A stretch of DNA of 64,000 bases from Streptomyces sp. SCL15-4 (lineage in GTDB: Bacteria; Actinomycetota; Actinomycetes; Streptomycetales; Streptomycetaceae), in assembly GCF_033366695.1 (NCBI RefSeq), contig NZ_JAOBTQ010000001.1, positions 8,184,001 to 8,248,000 of the forward strand, given 5' to 3'. A model generated the notes under the pieces. The model was not told where the DNA came from, did not search any database, and saw only the letters and a program-made list of their open reading frames with translations. Positions 43,037-51,876 of this stretch are shown here, in pieces. A program made the position numbers and the translations under genes. Numbering within the stretch: position 1 is the stretch's first letter; each line of letters opens with the position of its first letter.

Positions 43037-43111
43037 GGGTCCTGGGTCCGGCGTTTTCCCTGGTCGACGCGGAGCGACGCCGTTCCTGGGTCCAGCCGGG
43101 TCCTGGGTCCG
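43037..43111. repeat. Short direct repeats GGGTCCTGGGTCCG
   Basis: The 14-mer occurs at 43037-43050 and 43098-43111, and a third CCTGGGTCC lies between them. They are in non-coding DNA; the role is unknown. Confidence 0.5.
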
Positions 43112-43200
43112 CGCACGTGGCTTCCGTCGAAGTGGTCCCGACCCGCCGCGGTCCGGCGACACCGCGGTGAGACCCGCCCGTTCCGCGCCCTCCGGAGCCC

Positions 43201-43440
43201 TTGAAGAGCGAATACCCGGCCCCCGCCGACACTGCCCGGCAGCAGCTGGACCCCGCGGCCGCCGAAGCCGTACGCGTGTACGCCGCCCGCACCCGGGCTA
43301 CACCGCCGACCAGTTCGCCGGCGTCCTGGAGGCGATCGCCGCCAACGGCCTCCCGCCGGTCGACGAGTGCACCCCCCCGGGAGGAGCTGCGCGAGCAACA
43401 CCTCGCCCGCCTCGCCCGCCAGCGCCCGACCACCGCCTGA
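43201..43440 (+). pseudogene. Frameshifted small gene, possible antitoxin-like partner
   Basis: The frame from TTG 43201 reads KSEYPAPADTARQQLDPAAA. From about 43300 the protein-like sequence moves to another frame (YTADQFAGVLEAIAANGLPP) and returns near a run of seven C at about 43377 (REELREQHLARLARQRPTTA, stop 43440). Two compensating single-base shifts would restore one 79-residue product. It directly precedes the RelE-like remnant. Confidence 0.5.
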
Positions 43441-43711
43441 CGACCCCGCGACACGGACCGCGCCGCGCCCGGATCGCCTTCTCCGACTCCGCCGCCAAAC
43501 AGCTGGAGAACATCACCAGCGAAGCCCAGCTGCACGCCTTGGACCGCGCCTTGGTCGTCGTCTCCGTCGACCCCGACATCGGCGAACCGACCCCCGGCGA
43601 CACCGCCGGCCCCCAACTGCGCCGGCAACTGACGACATCGAGCAGGTCCGCGCCCTGTACTTCGTCACCGCGCTCCGCACCGTGGTCGTCGTCGCATACC
43701 TCAAGGTCTGA
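43441..43711 (+). pseudogene. Frameshifted RelE/ParE-like small protein
   Basis: One frame gives RIAFSDSAAKQLENI then LDRALVVVSVDPDIGEPTPG. After a shift near 43625 a second frame gives DDIEQVRALYFVTALRTVVV and ends AYLKV at 43711. Joined, it looks like a complete small toxin-fold (RelE-superfamily-like) protein behind a partner gene, the usual toxin-antitoxin order. The family guess is tentative. Confidence 0.5.
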
Positions 43712-43729
43712 CCGGCGAAAGAGCCACCC

Positions 43730-44065
43730 GTGCCGTCGATTCTTCAGGAGCCCTCCGGCCGCCGTGAGCACGGAGGGCTCCGCACGCTGGTGGAGTGCCC
43801 GTCCAAAGCCACCGTGCTCCGCGAAGGCCCACCGCAGGACTCCGGGGCGGGCGCGACCTGGCTCACCTTCCTGCGCCCGCCGCACACCGTCAGCCTGGCC
43901 GGGTGGTCCGGCGCCGCGGACCACCCGGCCAGCGGCACGATGCCGTGCGGCACCGTGCTCGACTACCGCTCCGGTGAGCAGCCGCTCCGGTCGCACGCCG
44001 AACTGCGGCTGACCCCGCTGACCGGCGTCGACCCGGTGGCACACATCCGCACCGCGTTCCCCTGA
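43730..44065 (+). CDS. Small hypothetical protein
   Basis: A 111-residue frame with GTG start, 18 bp after the RelE-like remnant. It has no signal peptide, membrane segment or recognised motif, but the composition is protein-like (SLAGWSGAADHPASGTMPCG). The ribosome site is weak. It could be a genuine small gene or a fragment. Confidence 0.4.
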   Translation: MPSILQEPSGRREHGGLRTLVECPSKATVLREGPPQDSGAGATWLTFLRPPHTVSLAGWSGAADHPASGTMPCGTVLDYRSGEQPLRSHAELRLTPLTGVDPVAHIRTAFP

Positions 44066-44183
44066 CCTGAACTTTCCTTTGGAGGCGAACGGTGTACGCC
44101 CTGCGTCCCGTGCACGGCGGTGCGTGTTCTGGAGAACTGGTGCCGCTTCAGTCAACGTTCGCCACGTCTGCCAGACTGCGCGG

Positions 44184-44645
44184 GTGATCACCAGACTCGC
44201 ACGAGAGCAGGACTTGCCTGGCCTTCTTGGCTTGGCAGCTGGGGTCGAGCACTGGTTCGGCCCGATGGTCGACAATCCCGGTTTCCTTAGCGCCGTGGAC
44301 AAGCACATTCGCCGGTCCACGGCGCTGGTCGCCGTCTCGGGATCGAATGTCCTCGGCGGCCTGCTGTTTGGGGGCAAGGCCCCGCTCTACCACGTTCACT
44401 GGCTCGTCGTCTCGGAGGAGGAACGCGGAAAGGGCGTCGGTCGTGCGTTGCTGGCGGCTGCGACACGTAGGTTCGTGCGGGGTCCGGGCAGCATTGAGGT
44501 GATTACTTTCGGGGCCGACCACCCGGGCGCAGTCGCCAGCGGTGCACGCGCCTTCTACGAGTGCCTCGGTTTCAGCCCGGCCGAGGCCGCCGATCCGGGC
44601 CCGGAAGGCGGTTCACGGCAGGTCTATCGCCGGGCCGTCATCTGA
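44184..44645 (+). CDS. GNAT acetyltransferase
   Basis: A 153-residue N-acetyltransferase. GTG 44184 gives VITRLAREQDLPGLLGLA, a standard GNAT start. The acetyl-CoA loop is EERGKGVGRALLAAATRRFV, and the C-terminal ARAFYECLGFSP is the typical beta6-alpha4 segment. It stands alone among decayed genes; the substrate is unknown. Confidence 0.85.
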   Translation: MITRLAREQDLPGLLGLAAGVEHWFGPMVDNPGFLSAVDKHIRRSTALVAVSGSNVLGGLLFGGKAPLYHVHWLVVSEEERGKGVGRALLAAATRRFVRGPGSIEVITFGADHPGAVASGARAFYECLGFSPAEAADPGPEGGSRQVYRRAVI

Positions 44646-44669
44646 GTCAGGCAACGTTTGCCCTGCCGA

Positions 44670-45016
44670 CAGCGATCTGGAGGAACTGCGTGAGCTGGCC
44701 GCCGCGGCCGGCCCGCTCGCGGTCGCGGCCGCCCTGGCCGGCGCCCCGGACGCGGGCGCCACCGGCTACGCGACCGTGCTGCAGCGCCTGGTGGCGGCCG
44801 ATCCGGCCGCCAAGAGACCACGGACGTCCCGCCGTGCTCGCCGCCCTGTACCGGCCGGAGCCCGGCGCGTACTACCTCGCCGCCGCGCACCATCCCGAGG
44901 TCTTCCCCGTCAGCCCGGTCGAGGCCGTGCTCGCCGTTGTCGCCCTCAGCCGTGCCCTGACCGCTCCCGCTGACCCGCATGTCCCCGACGCGGCCCAGTG
45001 CGCCGGCCGGGCGTGA
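44670..45016 (+). pseudogene. Frameshifted hypothetical gene
   Basis: DLEELRELAAAAGPLAVAAA to VLQRLVAADPAAK in one frame is continued by AVLAALYRPEPGAYYLAAAH and ALSRALTAPADPHVPDAAQC in another from about 44815. The stop at 45014-45016 overlaps a GTG of the next remnant as GTGA. The family is unknown. Confidence 0.45.
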
Positions 45017-45470
45017 TCCGCCTGCTGACCTTCGTGTGGTGCACCGGTGGCGACCTCGGCGGTAACCTGCCGGCCGTGCTGGACCGCCTGCACACCCTCG
45101 CCGAGTCCCTCACCCGCCCTGCCGCCGGCCAAGGCGGCAACGCCCGCCGCCGACCCCCCAGCGGCTGGGCGTAGGGGAAGAAGACGAGCTGCCCGCAGAC
45201 CTGCTGGACACCCACCCGGCGGTGCGCGCGCTGGCCTGCCTCCTCGACTACGGTGGATCACCGACGTCCCCGCTGTGCTTACCGTCCGGGCCCGGGGTAC
45301 CTGAGCGCATTCTTCCCGCCGCCGCGAGTGCCGCGCACCGCCCCGGCGGCCGGCAGGCCAGCGCCGTGCTGTCGCCGACCAGGCGCTGTTCGACCCGCAG
45401 ATGCCGGTGGGGCGGACCGGCGCCGACCTGCTGACCGTCCTGGACCGCCCGCACGCTCTCGCTCGACCCC
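45013..45470 (+). pseudogene. Decayed downstream partner gene, several frameshifts
   Basis: It starts IRLLTFVWCTGGDLGGNLPA at GTG 45013. After a shift near 45160 it continues GVGEEDELPADLLDTHPAVR and then breaks again; a last coding-like piece, FDPQMPVGRTGADLLTVLD, lies near 45390-45450. Two or more indels; function unknown. Confidence 0.4.
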
Positions 45471-46095
45471 GCACCCGCCCCGCCGCCGCCCGGCCCGGAC
45501 GCCCCGCGCCCGCAGTCGATGTCGTAGGCACCAGCGAGGAACATGTCCCGGCGGGGCCTGTCGGACTCGGACCCGGCGCTGTGAGCGCTGGGACGTCTGC
45601 TGTAGTACGCCGCCGCCCGGGCCCGCACCGGCGCCGGATCCTGCACCGGTCGCCGACGTGCCGGCCGCGCGCTGGTGACGAGGTGATCGCGAGTCGATGA
45701 AGGCGTTTTCGACGTCGGGATTGATCTGCTGCAGCCGGGCGAGGAAGAACTCCGTTCAGCGTCCGGTGACTTCCTTTCCCGAACCGGACATCGCTCCGAT
45801 CGAACAGGCCCCTGCACAGCCCCGTCGCAGGCCGCGGCCGGCCGAGGCCGCCGCCCTGCACCGGGCCCGGACGGACTCGTGCCAACTCGGCCCAGGCAGG
45901 GCCAGTGAGAACAACCCCCGCTCGCGCGGGGACGACAACCGCAGGGTGATGGTCTGCTCGTGGTTCGCCAGGAACCGAGCAGGGCTACCTCACCGGACGA
46001 ACGGGCAGAACCTTATGGGCTCGGGCGCGCACCGCCCTTGCCCGGCACCACCCCCGCCGGCAGAGCCGCCGGCCCATTCGCCCGAAGGGACGACG
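45471..46095. other. Decayed region upstream of the P450 gene
   Basis: About 620 bp with no supportable gene. It holds the solitary CRISPR-like repeat and probably the P450 promoter. Confidence 0.45.
45909..45936 (-). CRISPR. Solitary type I-E-like CRISPR repeat
   Basis: On the minus strand these 28 bp read GTCGTCCCCGCGCG followed by AGCGGGGGTTGTTC, the pattern of type I-E repeats in actinomycetes (TCCCCGC, 4 nt, GCGGGG). Near 45971, about one repeat-spacer period away, a degraded match (GGAACCGAG to CGGACGA) may be a decayed second repeat. No other repeats and no cas genes are in the window. A plain terminator hairpin is the alternative. Confidence 0.45.
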
Positions 46096-47457
46096 ATGAG
46101 CACCTCCGTCACCCACGCCTCCCCGCCGGTCGCTCCCGGCCGGATGCCCGTGATCGGACACGCCCTCGCCCTGCTGCGCCGCCCCCTGGAGTTCCTCGAC
46201 TCCCTGGCCGCCTACGACGGCCTGGTAGCCGTCCACCTGGGACCCAGGCCCTCCTACGTCCTGGCCGCCCCGGAACTGGTCAACCGCGTTCTGGTCACCG
46301 ATGCGGCCCGGTACGCCAAGGGCCGCTCCTTCGAGAAGCTTCACGACTACCTCGGCCAGGGCCTGGCCACGTCCGAAGGCTCCTTCCATCTCCGTCAGCG
46401 GCGATTGATGCAGCCGGCCTTCCACAGTCGCCAGATCGCCCTCTACACCCGCACAATGGCGCGGATCGCCGCCGAACGGGCTTCATCGTGGTGTCCCGGC
46501 CAAGTCCTCGACGTCACGCGCGAGATGCACGACCTCTCCCTGTCCGTGGTGACCGCGACGCTGTTCTCCACCGCGCTGGACGACGGTCTGCGCGCCGACA
46601 TCCACCACGCGATGCCCATCGTGCTGCGCGGCATGTACACACGCGTCCTGGACCCCACCGACCTGTGGCACCGGCTCCCGACTCCGGGTAACCGGCGTCT
46701 TTCGGACGCACACCGGCGCCTGCGCCGCGCCATCGACCACCTCATCCGCACCCGGCGCGAGGCCCCCCGGATGGGCGACCCGGACCTGCTGTCGATGCTT
46801 CTCGCGGCCCAGGACGGCCACGGCGGCGAGGCGATGACGGACCGGCAGGTCCACGACGAGCTCATGACGCTGCTGGTCGCCGGCACCGAAACCGTCGCCG
46901 GGGGCCTTGCCTGGCTCTTTCACGAACTCGGGCGGAACCCGGACGTCGACCGCGAGCTCCACACGGAACTTCGGCACCTGGACGACGGTTGCCCGGCGCC
47001 CGAGGAACTGACCCGGCTCCCGTACACCCGCCGCGTGCTCGACGAGGCCCTGCGCATGCGCAATCCCGGAGGCATGACCATCCGGCGGGCGGTCACCGAC
47101 GTCGAACTGGGCGGCCACCATTTCCCCGCCGGGACCGAGTTCATCTTCAGCGCCCTGGTCCTGCACCGGAACCCACGCCTGTTTCCCGATCCGACCCGCT
47201 TCGACCCGGACCGCTGGCTGCCCGATCGGCCTCCCGTCCCGCGCGGCGCGTTCGTCCCGTTCGGCGCGGGCGGCCACCGGTGCATCGGGGACTCCTACGC
47301 ACGCATGGAGATGACGGCGGTGACCGCGGCCGTGGTCAGCCGGTGGCGCCTGGATCCCGTGCCCGGAGCACGGGTACGAGGCGTCATGACCTCCACCAAT
47401 AACCCCACCGGCCTCCTGATGCGGGCCCGGCCCCGACAGGAGCCCGGGCCGGCCTGA
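46096..47457 (+). CDS. Cytochrome P450
   Basis: A 453-residue P450 with ATG 46096 behind GAAGGGACG. The I-helix motif is LLVAGTETVAGG, the K-helix ExxR is in DEALRMRNPGG, and the heme-Cys loop is FGAGGHRCIGDSYARME. N-terminal GRMPVIGHALALLRRPLEFL and overall pattern resemble terpene-oxidising CYPs of Streptomyces. No terpene cyclase is adjacent, although a cyclase/P450 scar lies at 57776-58191. No ferredoxin gene is nearby. Substrate unknown. Confidence 0.93.
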   Translation: MSTSVTHASPPVAPGRMPVIGHALALLRRPLEFLDSLAAYDGLVAVHLGPRPSYVLAAPELVNRVLVTDAARYAKGRSFEKLHDYLGQGLATSEGSFHLRQRRLMQPAFHSRQIALYTRTMARIAAERASSWCPGQVLDVTREMHDLSLSVVTATLFSTALDDGLRADIHHAMPIVLRGMYTRVLDPTDLWHRLPTPGNRRLSDAHRRLRRAIDHLIRTRREAPRMGDPDLLSMLLAAQDGHGGEAMTDRQVHDELMTLLVAGTETVAGGLAWLFHELGRNPDVDRELHTELRHLDDGCPAPEELTRLPYTRRVLDEALRMRNPGGMTIRRAVTDVELGGHHFPAGTEFIFSALVLHRNPRLFPDPTRFDPDRWLPDRPPVPRGAFVPFGAGGHRCIGDSYARMEMTAVTAAVVSRWRLDPVPGARVRGVMTSTNNPTGLLMRARPRQEPGPA

Positions 47458-47521
47458 CACGACCAGCCGCACGCCGCAGGGTTCAAGGCGATCCTTCCGC
47501 TTGACGGGAGATCCGCACGCC

Positions 47522-47555
47522 TCGGTGCTCCGGGCGGATCCACCCGAAGCACCGA
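47522..47555 (+). terminator. Hairpin terminator between convergent genes
   Basis: TCGGTGCT (47522-47529) pairs with AGCACCGA (47548-47555), extended by CGGG/CCCG inside one mismatch. It lies 65 bp after the P450 stop. Confidence 0.55.
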
Positions 47556-47618
47556 TTCGGTTGTCCGCGTCCGCACCGCTGGTGCACGCTGCTGGCCGGA
47601 CGCAGCAGGCCGGGCAGG

Positions 47619-48593
47619 TTACGGGGCGGTGGGAACGGTTGTCTCGCCGGTATCGGTGTCCTGCTCCCCTCGGGCCGGTGGGGTGGCGAGGCTCGCGGGT
47701 TCGCCGTCGGCCGGTGTGCTGTTCTCGGTGGCCGGGACGTTCGAGGCGGGGGCAGTGCCGTCGTCGAGGGTGATGGTGACCGGCTCGCCGCGGGGGGTGA
47801 GGCCGGTCAGGCTGTTCTCGATCCGTTCGTACAGGGGGGTGGCCGTGGTTTGGGGCTGGAGCCGAGCCGGGGCTGCAGCCCTTCCACGGCTCCGCGCGGG
47901 TGCGTGATCTCGTGCTGCAGCGAGGCGAGCCCGGAGCGGGCTTCCTCCAAAGCGGTGCTGAGTTCCCGTTTGATCTCCTCGGCCGCTCGGTGCAGCGGGT
48001 CCGGGCCGTCGTGCTGGTCGGCGGCCGGGCTTTCGCCGGTATTGCCGTCGGGCGCGGTGAGCGCGGTGAGCACGGGGCGAGTTCGGCTTTCCAGCGAGGC
48101 CCGACAGCAGGGCATGCCCGCCCAGTGCTGCTCCTGCGCCGATCAATGCCGCCGCGAGCAGGTGCAACAGGTGACGTCGGCGACCCGGATACGGATTGTC
48201 GGGGCCATCCGCGGAGACCGGCGCCGCGTCCACGCCCGAGTCGGACGGGGTAGCGCCGCTGTAGGGGACGGGTCGCCCCTGGCCCAGGGCGAGGCGTCGG
48301 CGAGCGTCCCGCCATCGCTCGATGTCGGCTTCATCGAGCCCGTAAGCGTGGGTGAACACCGCGACGAACGGCTCGCTGGGCAGGGTGTTGCGGCCGAGGG
48401 TGGTGGCGATCGTGCTGACGGGCATGGCGTCCCCGGAAGCCGTGGATTTTCCTTCCGGCCGGCGGTAGGTCAACCCGCTCCAGATCCGCAGCGCGCGCAA
48501 TGCTGCTGTGAACTCCTCCGGAGTGCCGGCCTGCTCCGGTTGCGGTGCGTCCGGCGGCACCTCGGCCCTGTTCCTCTCTCGTCCTTGTGGCAT
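47619..48593 (-). pseudogene. Membrane-anchored HTH-type regulator with compensating frameshifts
   Basis: The continuous frame encodes 324 residues. It has an N-terminal DNA-binding-like domain (TPEEFTAALRALRIWSGLTY, then STIATTLGRNTLPSEPFVAV), a membrane segment (HLLHLLAAALIGAGAALGG), and a C-terminal LYERIENSLTGLTPRGEPVT. Between about 48090 and 47850 this frame turns into Arg/Pro-rich sequence. The adjacent frame there reads DPLHRAAEEIKRELSTALEE, a good coiled coil. Two compensating indels, or sequencing errors, would explain this. The intact form would be an XRE-like one-pass membrane regulator. Confidence 0.55.
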
Positions 48594-48874
48594 CGCTCCG
48601 GGGAGCGGCCGGCACCGGCACGCGGTTCGGGCGAACTCGTCAGGTGCGGTGTTCGGCCATGTTCGGAACGCTGGTGAGCAACGTTCCGAAGATTCGCGAA
48701 CGCCTTACCAGGTTGCTCCTGCCTACCGCCATTGAGACGCTTCGGGCCGTTGTCGCCGGCCGGCGCCGTGCAGAGGCCGGCGGGAGGCCCCGGCCCAGGG
48801 GTATTCATGGGTGCCTGCCCGGCCGGGGCCGGCATGGCGACTCACCAACGCGTCAGGCCCGTGGAAGGCGGAGC

Positions 48875-49261
48875 ATGAAATCGAGCTGGACGTACTCAGT
48901 CGTAAGTGCCGCAGGTGCTGTCCTGGCCCTGGGGATTTCCGTTGCGCCCGTCCAGGCCGCACAGTCGGCTCCGGTGGCGTCGCCACCGCGTGCCGTACAG
49001 GCGAACTGCGGCTGGGAAGGACCCGACGTGGTCCACGCGGAAGGCACCATCATCAAGGACCGCGCAGCCGTTCATACCGGCCCCGCGGCCGAGTGCTGGG
49101 TCACCGACCACCGGTCCCTCAACAGCGGAGTGGAGATCTACTGCAAGTACACGAACACTGCGGGAAATCTCTGGTACTACACCACATTCGGGTGGATCTA
49201 TAGCTCGTACATCAGGGTCGACAAAGTGTCGATGCCTCCGGGCTACATAACCAGCTGCTAG
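48875..49261 (+). CDS. Small secreted SH3-like protein
   Basis: A 128-residue protein with a signal peptide (MKSSWTYSVVSAAGAVLALG, cleavage probably after VQAAQSA or nearby). The mature part, KDRAAVHTGPAAECWVTDHR to LWYYTTFGWIYSSYIRV, looks like a bacterial SH3-like fold and ends in Cys. The start ATG 48875 has GGAAGGCGGAG upstream. It is the first of four small exported proteins in 4 kb. A cell-wall or extracellular role is inferred. Confidence 0.8.
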   Translation: MKSSWTYSVVSAAGAVLALGISVAPVQAAQSAPVASPPRAVQANCGWEGPDVVHAEGTIIKDRAAVHTGPAAECWVTDHRSLNSGVEIYCKYTNTAGNLWYYTTFGWIYSSYIRVDKVSMPPGYITSC

Positions 49262-49359
49262 TCGCGGAAACGCGTCGAGGTACCCGCGTCATCCGCGAGG
49301 AACGTATCTGCCGTCTTCGGCACGATATTCACCCGCACCAGACTCTGAAAGGACATCAC

Positions 49360-49719
49360 ATGCGCAAGAATGCCATCGGCGTGCTCGGAGCGTCGCTTGT
49401 CCTGGGCCTCGCCCTTACCGGCACTGCGGTGGCGGACGTCGGGACGGACGCGTCGAGCGGTGCGTCGGCCACCTCCGCCAAGTTGGGCGCGGTGTCCGGC
49501 CGTTTCTACGTGGACGGCGTGAGAATCCGCAACGCGCCTAGCCTCGACGCGGGTGTGAACGGGCTCGGGTACATCGGTCACAAGGTGACCGTGTACTGCT
49601 TCACCAAGGGGCCGCTGGAGACCGTATGGTGGCGTATCACCGACATCACGACCGGGGTGCCCGGCTACATCGAGCAGAGTTACGGCGGCCCCAACAGCCC
49701 GCTGAACGAGCGCTGTTAG
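49360..49719 (+). CDS. Small secreted SH3-like protein
   Basis: A 119-residue protein with a clear signal peptide (MRKNAIGVLGASLVLGLALT, cleavage after TAVA-D or nearby). The mature region GRFYVDGVRIRNAPSLDAGV to GYIGHKVTVYCF is a bacterial SH3 pattern, followed by WWRITDITTGVPGYIEQSY and a terminal RC. It is similar in layout to the protein at 48875-49261, which lies 98 bp upstream, and may be a distant paralogue. Confidence 0.82.
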   Translation: MRKNAIGVLGASLVLGLALTGTAVADVGTDASSGASATSAKLGAVSGRFYVDGVRIRNAPSLDAGVNGLGYIGHKVTVYCFTKGPLETVWWRITDITTGVPGYIEQSYGGPNSPLNERC

Positions 49720-49770
49720 AGCGCGTCTCTTTGATGAGTTCATCAGTTGATCGGATATGCCTGTCCGATT

Positions 49771-50025
49771 AGTGATCACTGATGTGATGTGGGACGGATC
49801 GAGCCGCTGATGCCGACCGATCCGGTCCGGGGGCGGCGGTGGGCCGACCACCGCCGCACGTTGGAGGCCATCGCGTGGAAGTACTGCACCAACTCGCCTT
49901 GGCGTGACCTTCCCGACGAGCTTGGTTCGTTCCAGACCGCTCACAAGCGGCTGATCAGGTGGGCCGTCGACGGCACGTGGGAGAAGATCTTCGCCGCCCG
50001 TCCTCGCGGCAGCCGATGCCACTGA
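49771..50025 (+). pseudogene. IS5-family transposase N-terminal fragment
   Basis: RIEPLMPTDPVRGRRWADHR, LEAIAWKYCTNSPWRDLPDE and KRLIRWAVDGTWEKIFAA match the N-terminal domain of IS5-group transposases. The natural start ITDVMWDR is broken by one missing C near 49790 (GACGG where GACCGG is expected). Homology stops near 50010, so the catalytic domain is lost. The sequence just upstream (49731-49760) may hold the old terminal inverted repeat. Confidence 0.75.
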
Positions 50026-50281
50026 CGGCATCGGCTGGGCGGTGCCGGTCGACTCCGCCGCCATCCTTATCCGGGCACGACGCTGACCGAAGAGACAGAA
50101 CCTAGCCCACGCCCGCCTCCCCATGCCACGTTATAAACGTAGGAAAACCGGGTGCGAAAACTACCTTCCTGAACAGGCGAATCAGGGTTTCTTGGAGGTC
50201 AGTCCAGCCCGTCGCAGCAGGCGGCCGACAGTCGATTCAGGACGTCACGCGGGGCCGCCAAATCAAGAGATGGAGGAGATC

Positions 50282-50644
50282 ATGGGATTACGAAAGAAGA
50301 TAGCGACATATGCCGCCGCAGGCGCAGCGGTCTTCGCGGCCCTCACCGCATCGGCAGTCGCCTCTCCCGTCCCCGCCTCAGCAGCAGTACCTGCGGAGAG
50401 CGCCTGCCCCTACAGCAGTACCCACCCGCCGCTCGGCTACGGCGACACCGGATCAGCAGTCAGGCATGCGCAGTGCCTGCTCAACATCTACGGCTATCGG
50501 ATCGCCGAGGACGGAATGTACGGGTCTGCAACGTTAAACGCCGTTTACGACGTTCAGGGGCGGTGCGGCATCGACCAGATCGGCGGGGTGGACGCAATCA
50601 CCTGGAACTGTCTGCACCCGGACAAGAGCCCCAACCCGCGCTGA
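50282..50644 (+). CDS. Secreted peptidoglycan-binding-like protein with TTA codons
   Basis: A 120-residue exported protein. Its signal peptide is KKIATYAAAGAAVFAALTAS, probably cut after ASA. The mature part has a PG_binding_1-like segment: GYGDTGSAVRHAQCLLNIYG then IAEDGMYGSATLNAVYDVQ. Codon 3 (50288-50290) and codon 85 (50534-50536) are both TTA, the rare leucine codon read only by the bldA tRNA in Streptomyces. Translation is therefore probably limited to late growth. ATG 50282 follows a GGAGGAG ribosome site. Confidence 0.82.
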   Translation: MGLRKKIATYAAAGAAVFAALTASAVASPVPASAAVPAESACPYSSTHPPLGYGDTGSAVRHAQCLLNIYGYRIAEDGMYGSATLNAVYDVQGRCGIDQIGGVDAITWNCLHPDKSPNPR

Positions 50645-51028
50645 ACCTCGTTATGAGGCCCACCTTGCGCTGGGCCCTCATCAGGACGTGGGCACGGCCT
50701 CGCACAGCGGGGCGCTGCCCGATGCGCGCAGGCACGGCCTGGCGGAGAACGGCAGGCAACTCCCGGGCGGTGACACGCTGCGCAACCCGTCGCCCATAGG
50801 CCTGAAGGCTGCGGCTCGCGAGTTGGGGCGACTGGTGGGGGAGATGGGCGGCCCGGCCCGTGGCGCCGGGCGTGCGGGCTGTTTCGATTTCGTCAGGCGA
50901 CGGCAGTTCAGGCCGAATGCAGTTCAGGAGCTCGATCGTTCCGACCAATGCTCGGCTTCGGTTTACGAGACGACAGTGGGGCCGGACAGGATCACCCTGC
51001 CGACCCCACGGTTCGTTTCTCCGGCTGT
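50645..51028. other. Intergenic region
   Basis: 384 bp between convergent genes with nothing recognisable on either strand. Confidence 0.5.
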
Positions 51029-51559
51029 TCACCGGCTGAGACGGACGCGCGGTCCCCATGCGAACTCGAGGTCGTCCAGGAAGAAGACCTTCAGCTCCTT
51101 CTCCCACTGACCGCGCATGAGCATCGGCGCGGCTTCCATCCGCTTCAGGATGACCAGCGTCTCGGGCTGCCCAACCAGCGCGTAACGGCCGTGCGAGGCG
51201 GGTCGACTGCCCGGCCCGTACGCCCGCAGCAGCTCCTCCAAGCGGGCGCGGCGCTGTTCCACGAACGCCTCCAGGCGCTCGACATACTCCTCGTGTTCCC
51301 CAGCGCGCACCGCGCTCAGCGCCACGTCCGGGAACTCCCCGTCCGGCCGGTGACGCTCGCCCGGCGCGGCAAGGGCCCACGGGGACCGTTCTACTGCCGC
51401 CAGGACGTCCCTCGCGTCCAACCCCGGAGCCGAAGCCGGTTTCTCCACCCGAGCCTCCAACGGGGCCGGGGAGCCAGGCTGTTGAAGGCGGGCCAGCGGC
51501 GGGATGCTGTAGGCGGCGATGGTCGCCGGCGGCGTGCCCAGCGCCTCCGGGTGGGCCAT
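51029..51559 (-). CDS. Hypothetical protein, probably 5'-truncated
   Basis: A 176-residue frame without a recognised domain. It contains an acidic helical stretch (HEEYVERLEAFVEQRRARLE) and ends VFFLDDLEFAWGPRVRLSR. Upstream of the first Met the frame stays protein-like (GSDHGHALARLL) back to a TGA near 51650, so the native start is probably lost and this may be a 3' remnant. It lies next to the tpg fragment. Confidence 0.5.
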   Translation of the reverse strand: MAHPEALGTPPATIAAYSIPPLARLQQPGSPAPLEARVEKPASAPGLDARDVLAAVERSPWALAAPGERHRPDGEFPDVALSAVRAGEHEEYVERLEAFVEQRRARLEELLRAYGPGSRPASHGRYALVGQPETLVILKRMEAAPMLMRGQWEKELKVFFLDDLEFAWGPRVRLSR

Positions 51560-51729
51560 GAGCAGGCGTGCCAGGGCGTGGCCGTGGTCGCTGCCGTGCG
51601 GTGGCTGGGGAGTGCTGCCGTCGCCCCGATCGCCGGGGTAGGCGAGGTGTCAGGGGTATACGACGGTGCGGTGGAAGAAGCCGGTGAGCACCTCGAACAG
51701 GTCGCTCGCTTCAGGGCCGGGTTCGTACC

Positions 51730-51873
51730 CCGGCCGGCGCCGGCGACCAGTACCTCGAGGAGATCGCAGCCGAAGCCCTCAGGGAGGTGTACTTCCAGGC
51801 CAACGGCCGCCGCGCCGGCAGCCTGGAGGAGGTCCGGTTCACGGACGTCGAGCACCTCGAATTCGAGCTGTAG
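51730..51873 (+). pseudogene. 3' fragment of a second tpg (telomere terminal protein) gene
   Basis: This frame reads AGAGDQYLEEIAAEALREVY, FQANGRRAGSLEEVRFTDVE, HLEFEL and stops at TAG 51871. Aligned by eye with residues 140-185 of the Tpg encoded at 63389-63946, 37 of 46 residues are identical, and the nucleotides match closely to the stop codon. The upstream three quarters of the gene are absent and no tap lies before it. Confidence 0.88.
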
Positions 51874-51876
51874 CGC

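Noticed and set aside
45909..45936. The CRISPR-like repeat as a simple terminator hairpin
   Set aside because: Not fully excluded: the inner palindrome could terminate transcription, but the flanking GT...GTTGTTC conservation fits a type I-E repeat better, so it is reported with modest confidence.
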